Position numbers and translations under genes: made by a program. A stretch of DNA of 64,000 bases from Terfezia claveryi (lineage: Eukaryota > Ascomycota > Pezizomycetes > Pezizales > Pezizaceae): NCBI GenBank assembly GCA_015179025.1, contig WHUX01000084.1, positions 166,805-230,804 of the forward strand, read 5' to 3'. Positions within the stretch are counted from its first letter, which is position 1. Each line of letters begins with the position of its first letter. The notes under the pieces are model-generated. The model ran no database searches. It was not told where the DNA came from and saw only the letters and a list, made by a program, of their open reading frames with translations. Shown piece after piece: positions 34,674-45,589 of the stretch.

Positions 34674-35827
34674 ATGAGTCAGCAACTCACAAGGATCGAA
34701 AATACAACAAACCGAATTGTCAAAAATACCCGAACATTAGATGCCGAAATAGAAACCCAATAGACCAAGCATAAAGAACTGAGGTGATAGGTTCTAATGG
34801 AGAAAGTTTTTGAACATGTTTAAATTACAGGAGAGGAATCATCCCATGCAGCCTATGTGTTCAAAAAGTACCTTAAAGTATACACAGACCAAGATTTTGA
34901 AGAAATGGGAAAGACAAAGCAAGAAGCTGAACAGGCATTTTAGCTTTTGGAAACATTGACTCCCTTGGCTATCCAGCACATGTAGAGCAAGGTCAGGAAG
35001 GCCATTTTATGTGGGAGGCTTACTGCTGCTTGGGGTATTAACTGGGAAAACAAACTTGAGGACATTATACCTCTCTTTCCTGCTGAGAAGTTCTTGCAAG
35101 TTTTAGCTAAATATGTAGAGGAAAACATTAATATCTCCACTGCAATAAAATACTTCAAGGAGCGTATTGACCTCCATATATATACCAAGAAGAGTAAAAA
35201 GAACCCCTACCTTATGTTGAGGGATATTGCGGATAAAGCTGCTACTAAAAAGAGTAAACAAAAAGGCAAGAAAGTATAATACATTGAGGGCTCTAATAAA
35301 GTAGGCATCACACCAAGTGCTAATTCTAGTAGCTCATTAGCTAGTGTACCACCTAGCAAAGTATCCAGTGGAGCTGGTGGCGGAGCAGTAGGCAGTGGGA
35401 CAGGCAGTGGCGCGGGTAGTAGGGTAGGCAGTAGCGTGTGCAGTGGGGTGGGCAGTGGGGTGGGCAGTGGGGTGGGTAGTAGAGCGGGCAGTGGGGCAGG
35501 CAGTGGGGCAGCTAGAGGCTAGGCTTCTAAAATAGCTACAACAAATGAGAGCCCCCTCAAGCGAAAGAAGACATAAGATGACAAAAAAAAAACAAATTTC
35601 GGTTAGGGTTTATGGCTGAAAACCTTGACATAGATGAATAAATTAGAGAACTTAAATGAGCAGCAGTCTCGGAGAAAGAAAAGGATAAGGCATTGTAGAT
35701 TAAGGATGTAGCCAATGTATTATTCGGAAGTAAGAATAGAAAGGATACCAACCTAGTATTAGAAATCCTGCAGGATTTACTCAAAGCAATAAAGGTAGAA
35801 CTAATTGTCATAAGTGACTCTGAATAA
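34674..35827 (+). pseudogene. giant-element gene 5: helical protein with Gly-Ser repeat linker
   Basis: ATG at 34,674 opens MSQQLTRIENTTNRIVKNTR. After a possible short intron ending ...AAATTACAG at about 34,830, the frame reads SHAAYVFKKYLKVYTDQDFE, KVRKAILCGRLTAAWGINWE and LFPAEKFLQVLAKYVEENIN. A Lys-rich segment and then about 15 GSG/GVGSG units (35,380-35,515) follow, and a C-terminal helical part (VLEILQDLLKAIKVELIVIS) ends at TAA 35,825-35,827. Stops at about seven sites break it. It sits 350 bp upstream of the helicase gene on the same strand. The Gly-Ser linker parallels the Gly-Met repeats of gene 1. Family unknown. Confidence 0.55.
35380..35515 (+). repeat. 12-bp coding tandem repeat GGCAGTGGGGTG
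   Basis: About ten units encode GSGV/GSGA within gene 5; first- and second-codon positions are kept in frame. Confidence 0.8.
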
Positions 35828-36183
35828 GAGCAGAATACCATATAGAAGGTTGTAAGCAGGGTTCTTAGTTTGTTATATTTTTAGTTTGTATATTTTGCAT
35901 TTTTAGTTTTTATTTAGGTTTTATTTAGGAAAATTAGATCTCATTATATGCCCAGACCATAATATTTTTATATAGCTTGAATTTATGTTATCTAGTTTAA
36001 ATATTTCATACCAGATCTTATTTGGGGCATTATCTATATCACAGGTGATTAAAATTCTCCACACTGAAATGACAATGAATTTCTTAGCATTATCCCTTAT
36101 ACGATAAGGATTTTCTTTACAGTTTGTCCTCGCAAAACAGCTGCGATTTACCAAAAACAACTCTGGAGACTCTCAGAGGAGTA

Positions 36184-38556
36184 ATGGCTGCTTAAGATAA
36201 CAAAGAACTCTTACTTCGGCTCACTGGTAAAGGCTTATTTATGATTTTGGAGATGCTGGAGAGTGAGATATATCCACTAGATCAACTAAGAGCAAAGATA
36301 GTAGAGGTGGTCATACAAACAGCTCTAGCTCGAGATGTCACCCTAAGGGTTATTGGATGGCAAATCGAAGCTGTAGCATACTTACTAGAAGGGAAAGATC
36401 AGTTAATTATCACAAGAACTGGGGATGGCAAAATATTCTGTTTTCTCTTAGCAGCGTTGGCGGTGATGGACAGAACTATAATAGTGGTGACACCTCTAAT
36501 CTTATTGAAAAATTGTCATGTACATATTCATATTGCTCTATTAAGTGCATAGCTAATAGTTCTATAGCTAGAGACTGCAAAGAGGTATAGGATTAAGGCG
36601 TGTGTGATGAACACAAAAAGCCTGGCCGAAGATACTACTTTGGTCAACAAGGCAATGTCAGGCTATTATCAACTTATTTTCATTTGCCTCCAACTCTTGA
36701 AGGTTAATCATCTGGTATTTTAACATCTATCAAAATCCAAAATTTTTACCAAGTATCTATTAGGATTCATGATCAATGAGGCTCACTTGTATCATCAATA
36801 GTCAGTTGATAAAAGTCTCCTCATTCTTAGAGTATCTTATACTAACTCATATACCTCAGGTGTATATTTCATGCAGACTACACCAACTTGAGTTTGTTAC
36901 AAATATTTTTGCCCAAGATAGCTTTCATGGTACTATCTGCGACCATTCTACTACATATTTGGGGATTTATCTACACAACTTTACAGTTTCTGAAAAATTT
37001 TGCTTTGATCCAGTGTTCAGTGAACTGTGAAAATGTATGCCTAATTGTTCGGGCCATCTACGGCAATCTGGAATCCTATGAAGACCTGAAGTTTCTGTTA
37101 CCTAAGTTAATGAAATTAGACTATAGAGAGGAAATCCGGAAAACCATGATATTTTTTAATAGTTTGAAGGAGTGTTGTTAAATCGGCTAGATTTTTACCC
37201 CACAATATATTTGAACATAATCCTGAGGCAATACTCGAATATTCAACTAGGATTACTACAGAACACAGAGCTTATAATCTCGAACAATTTATTGAAGGTA
37301 ATTGCAGGATTTTGGTTTATACAGATGCATGTGGAATGGGCTTAGATATCCCGGGTATTGAAAGGGTAGTACAATGGCGTCTATCCTAACACTGTAACTT
37401 AAGTTCACTGTACCAGCGTTTTCGGCAAGCAGTACATCAAGAAGATATTCAGGGTATTGGAATACTCTTCTATATTTTGTACGCTGAAATTACTACAGAA
37501 CATGCCCCCAAGGCACAAATTTATACTCGTGCATAGGACCATCCCAATTATAGCACAGTAGTGCAAGATATAGTCAGATTTGATATAGGTTTGGAGACTT
37601 TGACTGCTGGATATGGGCTTAAGAGAAAAGCTGAATCTATAGATGCTGGGAACCCAAAAGCCATCAAACTTGTGATCTCAAAGGAATTCTCTGAGTTGAT
37701 GCCCAAGGAGACCAGTGCAAACTTGAATCAGGATCCTACCAGTGTTATAAAGGCACTAAATGCACATAATGTTAATGAAATACAAGTTTTCCATAAATAC
37801 AAAGTGAGTAAATCTTTGCCATTTTTTTGCAGAGCCATTGTATTCTTTGTGAACACAAATAAATACCATCGACAGATTGTTTTGAAATATCTCGGGGAAT
37901 ACCCTATGCTCTCGACTAGCTATCCTTGTTGTGATCTTTGCATGGGAATCCAAATTCCCCCTAAAATCAGAACCTTGATCCCACTAAAACTGACGCTACC
38001 TCCGCAAAGCATCCGCCCTACAAAAACTATCACCCCTCTTCTACAGGACCTTAAGGATATACTGTGGCAGAACCTAACTTAATTGTGCAATACTCAATAG
38101 CGAGGCATAGGCGAAACCAAAAGATTTTGTCCCTACTTACTAGGCATTTTGTTAAACCAAAAGGAGATTAATCTTATTATTACCCATTCAGCATCCATTA
38201 AGACACCTGAACATGTCTCCAAAGCCATTAATAAAAAAGAATCCAGATATGATAGAGATGTCAAGCTTACTACGATCAATAAAGTTTTCAATGAAGTTAT
38301 TATAACAATACAGGACTGATACCTAGCTGCTATGCCTCCTCCACCTCCACAATCTACAGTACCCCAACCTGCATTAATTGAACTTACCAATGACTCCAAT
38401 ATTACTTCTAGACAATGTCTACTGGTCTAGCTACCCCCATATCTACCTCCTAAGCTTCGAAAAGTCCGTTCTAACAAAGGTGTTAAATAAGACCCTCACT
38501 CTCGAATAAACCCAGCACTGGAACTTCAGCCCACTGACTCTCAGCCCACTCACTAA
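36184..38556 (+). pseudogene. giant-element gene 6: RecQ-like SF2 DNA helicase, degenerate
   Basis: ATG at 36,184. Helicase motifs in order: Walker A as IITRTGDGKIFCFLLAAL (about 36,407), motif Ia TIIVVTPLILL, motif II as MINEAH (DEAH with Asp changed to Asn, about 36,770), motif III FMVLSATI (about 36,920), motif IV KTMIFFNSLKECC, motif V ILVYTDACGMGLDIPGIERV (about 37,310), and motif VI reading LYQRFRQAVHQ where QR.GRA.R is expected. The C-terminal part contains YPCCDLCMG, a likely zinc-binding Cys cluster, and a Pro-rich tail. At about 780 codons it has the architecture of RecQ/Sgs1-type and fungal telomere-linked RecQ helicases. Catalytic lesions and stops show it is dead. Convergent with the DUF6589 gene. 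Confidence 0.8.
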
Positions 38557-38731
38557 TGATTACTTCAGCTTTTTCAATGTATTACTATTCCCCTTTGCTT
38601 GTAATATACCAGTTTGCCCTATGTTTAATCTAATAGAGATGTTTCGCACTATAGCCTGATGGACAATATATGCTGATAACAATATCTATTACTAAATCAC
38701 AAATATTTTCTATCCCCTTCAAGCCAGATCT

Positions 38732-41700
38732 TTAGTTATCTTCTGCTTGACTATCACTATCCTCCAATACCCAACTATCATCTCCTCTATACTCATTCAT
38801 AGACTCCTCGCCTTCATCTACCTCAAAGCTCTCTCCCTCATACCACACACTTCTTTCCTCATATATCAGATCGTATACTATATCCCCATACTCTATTTCT
38901 TCTTCATCCTCCTCATCAACTTCATCTCCTTCACCACTTCTCCTCTTATTCCCTGCCACCAAATCATTGTCTACCCATACCTCCATATTCTCTTTAAAAT
39001 TCTCTTCCAAATTCTCATGTTCCTCTTTCTACTGCTCTTCTTCTTCCCTCAACTCTCAGTCTTTCGTATATTCTGAATCTCCATCTCTATCCGTATTCCC
39101 ACCCAAGCCCTCACTCATTAAGTCATCCAGAAATTTCCCTTGTGTAACTACATTTTCACCTACCATGCCGAAGTCTAATGCCAGCTTCACCTCTACTAGA
39201 TTATACTCCAAGCCACCTATCCATCGACCCTTCCGAAACTGCACAATGTTATTTTGCAATAGACGTCTCATTACAAGCCATGCATCCTCCTTATTATCTA
39301 CAGAGCTATACTTGGTTGTCAAGTCTGGAACTCCTAAAATACAGTTAAGTCAATTTATAGTCAATTCAATAATCTATATTAGACTACTTATGAGCACTTT
39401 GATTTACCACCTCCTTGATATTATTAAACAAAAAAGCATTTTGGAATACCGATTTCAAGAAAAAATCCTTACTTTGCCAATTTCTGTTCGGATTATATTG
39501 ATCTTTCACCTTTCGAACCACCAACTCATTTACTTTATCAATACCCATGAACTTTCCCTCTTGACCACTCAGGTTCACCAGAATGTTATTGAGCTAAATA
39601 TATCTGAACCTATCTGTCCAGACAACCTCATTCTTAATCAATAAATTCACTATTGCTTTTGCATAATGGTGTTTCCTACCACCTACAAACCATACACACA
39701 GGGGTTCAATATTTTATAAAAGGCCCCCTGAATTACTAGCACTATATCTCATATTATTAGCCATCTGCCTATATTAGAATATATAAAGCATGAGAACAAA
39801 ATACATATCTCAAATTGTAATGCAAATCCCGAATAACGAAATAATGCTGCAAATATAATAGATAGTTTTTATATACCAATTCTCTCTTCCAGTATACCCG
39901 ATTTTTAACAAATTGGTTGCGGTTAAGTTAATTACCAATCTAATCCTTCTTTCTCTTTTTAAGTTTCAACATGTTATGCCACTCCCAGAGAGCATTCAGC
40001 TCCACTTTTTCCCTCATTACTGACATAGCCCTCGGGACAAACAGTTTCTAGATAATAGAGGTATAAACATCTACATAGCTTCCTACATCTTACAATTTGG
40101 CTGATATATCTTCATAATCTTCTACCTTAAGATTACTACAGTCAACTACCTACCTATAATATTAATACATTAATACACTCACTTACTCCTAATTTAGCAG
40201 CCACGGCTGCTAGCGCATACCCCTCTCTACAAATACATAAGAAGCATTTACACGTATTGTATTCAGGCATATTTACACTTATGCCTTTTGACCTAAGTAC
40301 ATGCTTCAAATAACACAAGGATCCAATATCCATACTATCCTTACATCCCTAATACCTCTTAAAGAGCAAATCCTCAGTAGCTATCTCCAAATGGAATATC
40401 CCATCCAATCTCTTTAGGAAGTTTAGACAATTATACTCAAAATCTCTGATACGCGATCTCTTGAGCACTGCTACCTATACAGATTAGCCAAATCCAATGG
40501 ACTCCTATACTATGACCAGCAATTTCCCTGATATTGTACCTCAAAGCATCTACCTTCAGCATAGTTCCTAAGTCTCCTGCATATAGAATAATCCTTCCAT
40601 TCAAATCCTAACCTATTAGTCTAGTATCTTTTAACATGGCCTCGATAATCTCAGCACTCCCAGAGATAGATGTTTTATATAACTCTATTATTTCTAATAC
40701 ATGAACATCTATTTTAACTGGAGCTATCTTATAGATACTATCAAATAATGGCCTGACCATACTTGGATTCCTCTTCGACCACTCAAACAGTACAGTCCAA
40801 AGTGCTTCCATAATATGTCACTCAAATATACCAGCACTTGACCTGGCATGTATTCTGCATAGGAGTCCTTGAACAGCAACCATATTTTATTAATTCTACT
40901 ATAATCAGGCTTATTACAAAATAGCAACTACCTCTCCAAACCAACCTTGCCCTTTTCATAATCCTTTAGCCCCTAATATATTTGTTCTGCCTTGTCATAT
41001 TTTATCCACTCCTCTTTTAGCATTTAGTTTTCCTCCATACCTGATATGTCCATCAACTGAGCACTAGCTGTATCTAAAACTGGACGCACCCCACTTGGCT
41101 TAATTAGGCATAGAAAATTTAGAAACCATAAAGCAGCACATGTATACTGCATTAGAAGTTTCTGATTCTTCACACTCTGGCCAGTTTTGTTCTCGAACAT
41201 CATATTATTATCCCATATCTACCCGAATAGACAATCATTCTTAATCCTCTTTAATATCCTTTCTGCATTCACCTTCGTAATAGCCTTTATTGCATCCCCA
41301 ATAGTTGTGTATACTACACTCAATCCTATACAGTTTAAGAAACTGATTACTCTCTTCCCAACCCTACATACTTGGAAGTAATAGCCTAATAGGGTTTGAA
41401 GCCAGTTATATATTTGCGAGTATCCAAAGGCCATCATACTTATAGCTATTGTCACAACTAAGTTTTTGTCCCAAAAATTCTGATATCAACCAATCCCAGA
41501 CTTGCCTCTTTTCCTCTTTTTATAAGAATTATTCTGACTTTCACCCTACAGACAAATCCCTCTAATAATATTAATTAATCATGGGCAATATTCATCGAAT
41601 TTCTGGCCTAACTTTTCGAACTCAAACTCTGTAGCTATGACAGGGCTTAAAGATTATGCTAGCATTCTAGTGTCCGCATCTCTGATATATGTTTTCATCT

Positions 41701-42064
41701 CCAACTCCAGGACCTGCTGAACCACTCTCCATAGGCCAACACTCAGGGCCTGTTTTAACATTAGGATAGCAGCACTTGAGTTTTGTTTTTTAGTGAAGTT
41801 AAAGCTCATTTGTGGTAATATTGCCTCGAATACCTTTTTGAAGCCATCATTTTCAAAGAAAGTTTCCCTCTTCTCCTGGATCCTTTTTGACTTAGTGATC
41901 ATTACCTGCTCAAAAAATAAGGCTAGATCTATGCTATTGGACCATATCTCCTCTAGTACTACTAGTACCTTCGGTTCCCAAGATTTAGTTAATGAACTTC
42001 TTGTAGCATCACCCTCCAAAATTAGTAGGGCTCTAGCTAAGGGTTCTATAGGCATCTTCCACAA
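38732..42064 (-). pseudogene. giant-element gene 7: DUF6589-type protein, degenerate
   Basis: Reads from ATG at 42,064 (MWKMPIEPLARALLILEGDA) with an alpha-helical N-terminal half (LMLKQALSVGLWRVVQQVLE; IGDAIKAITKVNAERILKRI). The conserved centre follows near 40,580, ILYAGDLGTMLKVDALRYNI and LDGIFHLEIATEDLLFK, then DIGSLCYLKHVLRSKGI and CREGYALAAVAAKLG. The C-terminal block MNLSGQEGKFMGIDKVNELV / WQSKDFFLKSVFQNAFLFNN (about 39,570) leads to an acidic tail ending at 38,732. The GDLLT-like motif, FHLxM block and GSLxxL...L segment are those I associate with fungal DUF6589 proteins, whose biochemical role is unknown. An intron is likely at about 39,337-39,386. Many stops and frame changes. Confidence 0.65.
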
Positions 42065-42239
42065 GTATGTATTGTACGTATATGGTTATTCTGTGCCCTC
42101 CTATATGTCACTGTAGTTACTCTAGTCAGCTCACTCATCAATGGCAAAAATAAATTTCGCACAATGGGCATAAGAACATTAAATGGTAATATTTTGTTTT
42201 GTTTCTTAATTCAAAATAAGCTTTAGATCACATGCTTAA

Positions 42240-42403
42240 GCGTCAAATATAGTTCCACACTAGTATCTCCGATTCCACGCTAGCATCTCCGGATTCGGAG
42301 CAGAATTAGAGTCAATTTCGGAGGTGTTTACTACCAGACTCTTAGCTGGCGTAGCAGAAATAATTATTTCGCGACAGATACCTAGAGTCTTGGCACGAGA
42401 ACA
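42240..42403 (-). repeat. right terminal inverted repeat of giant element
   Basis: Read on the minus strand from 42,403 inward: TGTTCTCGTGCCAAGACTCT, then AGAGTCTGG, AACACCTCCGAAATTG, and GGAGATGCTAGCGTGG / GGAGATACTAGTGTGG (plus-strand positions 42,275-42,292 and 42,254-42,271), mirroring the left end. Confidence 0.85.
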
Positions 42404-42412
42404 CTTCCTCGC
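42404..42412. repeat. right 9-bp target-site duplication of giant element
   Basis: CTTCCTCGC, identical to 16,717-16,725. Confidence 0.88.
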
Positions 42413-42504
42413 CCAATATCAGCTGATACGGATTATAATATTCAACAGTCGTTGCTTTGCGGTCTGTAACAACTACATGCGAAGCTAACTTTGCTCGTAG
42501 AGGC

Positions 42505-42840
42505 TTAGCATGAGACTAGGTCCTGTTTTGAGAGTCGGACGGATTCTTCCGTATGACTCTCGATATTGTCCTTATTGTTCATTGTTAACTCTCTTCGTTC
42601 CTGTTTTGAGAGTGGGACGGATTCTTCCGTATAACTCTCGATATTGTCCTTATTGTTCATTGTTAACTCTCTTCGTTCCTGTTTTAAGAGTCGGACAGAT
42701 TCTTCTGTATGACTCTCGATATTGTCATCATTGTCTATGTCATCACCTGCGATCGCAGGTGATGGGGGAATTGCCAGGGCCTTCGTGTTGCCTATCTCGG
42801 GAAGATTATTCCTATTGTCAGTCTTGGCTCGATAAGCCAA
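42505..42840 (-). CDS. 111-aa repeat ORF, function unknown
   Basis: Open from ATG at 42,840 (MAYRAKTDNRNNLPEIGNTK) into three copies of a 26-residue unit (RRELTMNNKDNIESHTEESV...), ending QDLVSC at 42,505. At DNA level the unit is 78 bp and each contains the dyad GAGAGTCGGACGGA...TCCGTATGACTCTC. The dyad means the open frame may be incidental to a structural DNA repeat. It lies just outside the giant element's right end. No homologous family recognised. Confidence 0.35.
   Translation of the reverse strand: MAYRAKTDNRNNLPEIGNTKALAIPPSPAIAGDDIDNDDNIESHTEESVRLLKQERRELTMNNKDNIESYTEESVPLSKQERRELTMNNKDNIESHTEESVRLSKQDLVSC
42525..42735. repeat. three 78-bp tandem repeats with internal dyad
   Basis: The unit beginning CCTGTTTTGAGAGTCGGACG repeats at about 42,522, 42,600 and 42,678; the third is more diverged. 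Each has a hairpin stem GAGAGT/ACTCTC with inner ACGGA/TCCGT. The array is followed by the palindrome ATCACCTGCGATCGCAGGTG at 42,743. Confidence 0.8.
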
Positions 42841-43243
42841 TATATATATATAGCTCCTTGCCCTCGTACTGTCATTAGATCCCTATCCAACGTCTTGTAT
42901 ACTAAATACAGACCTTGCTTCCTCCTCACGATTGGTGCACCTCCCCTGTGCACCCCCTTGCCTTGTCTTATTTCTGTGGCCCCCACTGCCTACCTCATGG
43001 ATCCCTTGCCTTTGCCTTTTGAACATCCTGCCCTCCGTAACATCGTCCATGATATCCGTGACAGGTGTCCGTGACAAGCCCAGTCTCCCTAGTCACACAC
43101 ATAGCGCTCCTACATGTATCTTACCTCGTCCCTGCCCTTGCAACAGGCGTACCCCTTGGTCGCCTTGCCCCCCTTACCCCCCTTGCCCCCCATACCATGT
43201 TACACTATGTTGGATCTCATAAATTCGATCAACTGGTACAACA

Positions 43244-43549
43244 ATGGAGAACAGTCAAGTCTTGCCATTCGGTAGGTTCTAGACCTGATGAGCCCACCCC
43301 ATGCCCACGAACTCCAATGAGTGGGCAGCCTACCGAAGAGAGATCATCGAGATCTTCGAGGCAACCAACCAGGTGGGATCAGAGCTGGGAGCTAACCTGG
43401 CCAGGGCTCAAAAAGACTTGGGGTCAGCCGGCGGATACTCAATGCCGCTTAAATTCTGCCAACGAAGAAATCACAGTCCTCCAAACTGACCTCGACAATG
43501 CCAGCATCACTCTGGCCAATGAACAAACCACGATCCAGACCCTCAACTG
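43244..43549 (+). pseudogene. retrotransposon gag-like N-terminal fragment
   Basis: From ATG 43,244 (MENSQVLPFG, then stops) the frame gives NEWAAYRREIIEIFEATNQV and GSELGANLARAQKDLG. After a frame change it gives a coiled-coil end (LNSANEEITVLQTDLDNASI ... TIQTLN) to TGA at 43,547-43,549. Heptad-rich N termini preceding capsid are common in fungal Ty3/gypsy gag proteins; no capsid or zinc knuckle follows here. TGTTATAATCGG right after it may be an LTR edge. Confidence 0.4.
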
Positions 43550-43854
43550 AGTGTTATAATCGGATCCGGGGGGTATATTTGACACTTGCGTAAGGGAAGT
43601 CACGCGAGTGTAAGAGTATCGCACACGTAGAAGAGAATACGTGTGTGATCGAGGTGACAGGAGACTTGGGCGAAACTAGAGTCTACGAGAAACAAGGTAG
43701 TCTAAGCTACACTGAGAGTGAGAGTAATGAGGTCTAAGTATCACCTGCGATACAGGTGATAGAGAGAGGTATAGGATAATTACTTATATATATTATAATT
43801 GCCATATATTTAAATATAATATGGTTGATACATTCTATCACTATAGAGTCTAGA

Positions 43855-44010
43855 TATAATAGCATCTTAAATCAGCTGGTCTAAGATACTATGGAAGCTG
43901 GATATAATAGTGTCTTCAATCAGCTAGCTTAAGACACTACAGAGGCTGAATATGATAGTATCAAAATTGGCCAGTTTAAGATAGTACATGTGACTTTATC
44001 AGAGGCAGAA
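43855..44010 (+). repeat. imperfect tandem repeat, GGATATAATAGTGTCTT unit
   Basis: Three units of about 60 bp, each pairing ATAATAG(C/T)(A/G)TCTTxAATCAGCTxG with CTAAGATACTA, so each unit can form a stem. AT-rich, no coding potential. Confidence 0.6.
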
Positions 44011-44429
44011 TCTTATTAGATTCCATCTTCTATCTTTACTAAAGATGCGAGATTTCATGAAGTCTCCATATTGCTATATAAATATATATATACACATGTA
44101 AACAAAACATTCACAAACCCCATTGTTCTTTACTCTATTTTTCAAAAGTGACTACTATTAACACTAAGACAAGCTAGAAAATTTGCGGTAGGAAAATCCC
44201 TGGAGTGCAGATAAGCTAAAAATAGGGCATTCTTTTTTTGATTTTTAAAAAAAAAAAGGTGCCAAGGATTCTTTCAAATCCCCCTTATTTTTAGCTTATG
44301 TGACCCCTGCATGCCACAGGTGTACAGAAGGGGGTCCATATAAGTGTAGCCCAAGGCTTAGAGCCAACAGTTCACTAAGATTACTACAACTGGCCAACAA
44401 TAATGATGCGTGCAAGGTGTTTATGTTGA

Positions 44430-45065
44430 TGGAAATTATTGTTGGTGTGGCAGCATGTCTGCTAGTAATCAACCTTATGATTAATACTAGGCCAGATGTT
44501 GCCTTCACCGTCTCTGTATTGTTATAGTTCTCGTCAAAGCCCACAACAGACCATATGGGTATTATACAGAAAACTCTTCATTATCTTAAAGGAATGAGAG
44601 ATCTTACCCTTACCTATAAGAAGCCAAATAACAGTTTGGTGAACTTATCGGGCTACTCAGACTTGGACTTTGCAGGTAACAAGAATGATCGGAAATCAAC
44701 AATGGGCAACGTGTTCTAGGTACTGGCAATACAATTTGCTGGAGATCAGTAAAGCAATATTGTGTTTCAACCTCTATGGTCGAGGCTGCATACATCGCTC
44801 TTTTTACCTCTTTCAAACAGTAAATATGGCTGCAGAATGCCCCGGCTAAACTCCGTGTTGACATTCCTTGTGGTTTAAATGCTGATAATGATAGTCAATA
44901 GACTTAACTGATAACCTCTGCATCAGTGACTAATACAAGCATATAGACGTGACCTACCATCAATACTAGAGATCTGGTGGAAATAGACAAGATTAACATA
45001 CTTTGGATATCCAGTGCCAGCAACTTAGCTGGCATTTGTATGAAGCCGCTACCATAGCCTCAATT
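44430..45065 (+). pseudogene. Ty1/copia RNase H fragment
   Basis: Plus-strand segments read NTRPDVAFTVSVLL then FSSKPTTDHMGIIQKTLHYL, KGMRDLTLTYKKPNNSLVNL and GYSDLDFAGNKNDRKSTMG. After frame changes they continue with the equivalents of STSTVEAEYIAL, SKHIDVxYH and the ANLAD-like end near 45,030. This is the RT C-terminus and RNase H of a copia polyprotein. Integrase and the RT core are absent upstream, and stops interrupt the frame. Confidence 0.8.
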
Positions 45066-45191
45066 TCTTGTGCTAATCAGCTTGTTCGCATTATTTGATC
45101 CCTTAAAGTTATCTTTTTCCCACTGGGTTTTTAGGTTTTTAATAAGACTAGTCATGTTTGTATTGCTATCTAGTAGCATCTGTTGAGGAAG

Positions 45192-45480
45192 GGTGTTGAA
45201 AATCATATGATGTCATGACTATTGCCACTCTTATAATACTGTAGTACAAATTGTACCACAACATCATGAGATGCCACTCACATAACTCCAGCACATACCT
45301 GCTTACCAGCCTACTTACCTATAATGGCAGTCATTAGTATTATCCCTTTATGTATATAGAGCTCCTTATATTGCATCTCTAGAGAGGTGGAACCTATTGA
45401 AGAACGTCTTATATATATTCATACACTCATATTCATACACTCATATTTTAACACCTATAATTCATACACTTATATTTGTA
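45192..45480 (+). mobile_element. probable copia 3' LTR (partial)
   Basis: GAGGAAGGG (polypurine-like) is followed by TGTTGAAAATCATATGATG at 45,192, directly downstream of the copia RNase H end. Short repeats ATTCATACACTCATA occur near 45,415-45,475. The right boundary is not defined because no second copy is present. Confidence 0.4.
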
Positions 45481-45589
45481 CTTACATACTATATATAATA
45501 TGGAAGTGGATCATGATAGGGAAGTAGATTACTTTCTTCAAAATACATAGAAGTAGAAAAACAATAAAAAAATTCACTTCCGGCATACC

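Larger units (their letters stand above)
16726..42403. mobile_element. giant (25.7 kb) TIR-bounded cargo transposon, decayed
   Basis: Both ends begin TGTTCTCGT and match at 20 of the first 22 positions (left 16,726 rightward; right 42,403 leftward on the minus strand). Similarity continues in patches over about 165-175 bp, including GAGAGTCTGG / AGAGTCTGG, CACCTCCG and subterminal copies of GGAGATGCTAGCGTG. A perfect 9-bp duplication flanks the unit. Inside are at least six decayed non-TE genes on both strands (17.1-28 kb and 34.7-42.1 kb) plus one nested hAT copy; without the hAT the unit is about 20 kb. A 9-bp duplication is typical of Mutator-like elements, but no MULE transposase was recognised. 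The DUF6589-type gene or the helicase may represent the mobilisation machinery; this is inference. Confidence 0.82.

Noticed and set aside
16726..42403. Interpretation of the giant unit as a Starship or a Maverick/Polinton
   Set aside because: No DUF3435-type tyrosine recombinase, protein-primed polymerase, retroviral-type integrase or capsid gene was recognised inside it.
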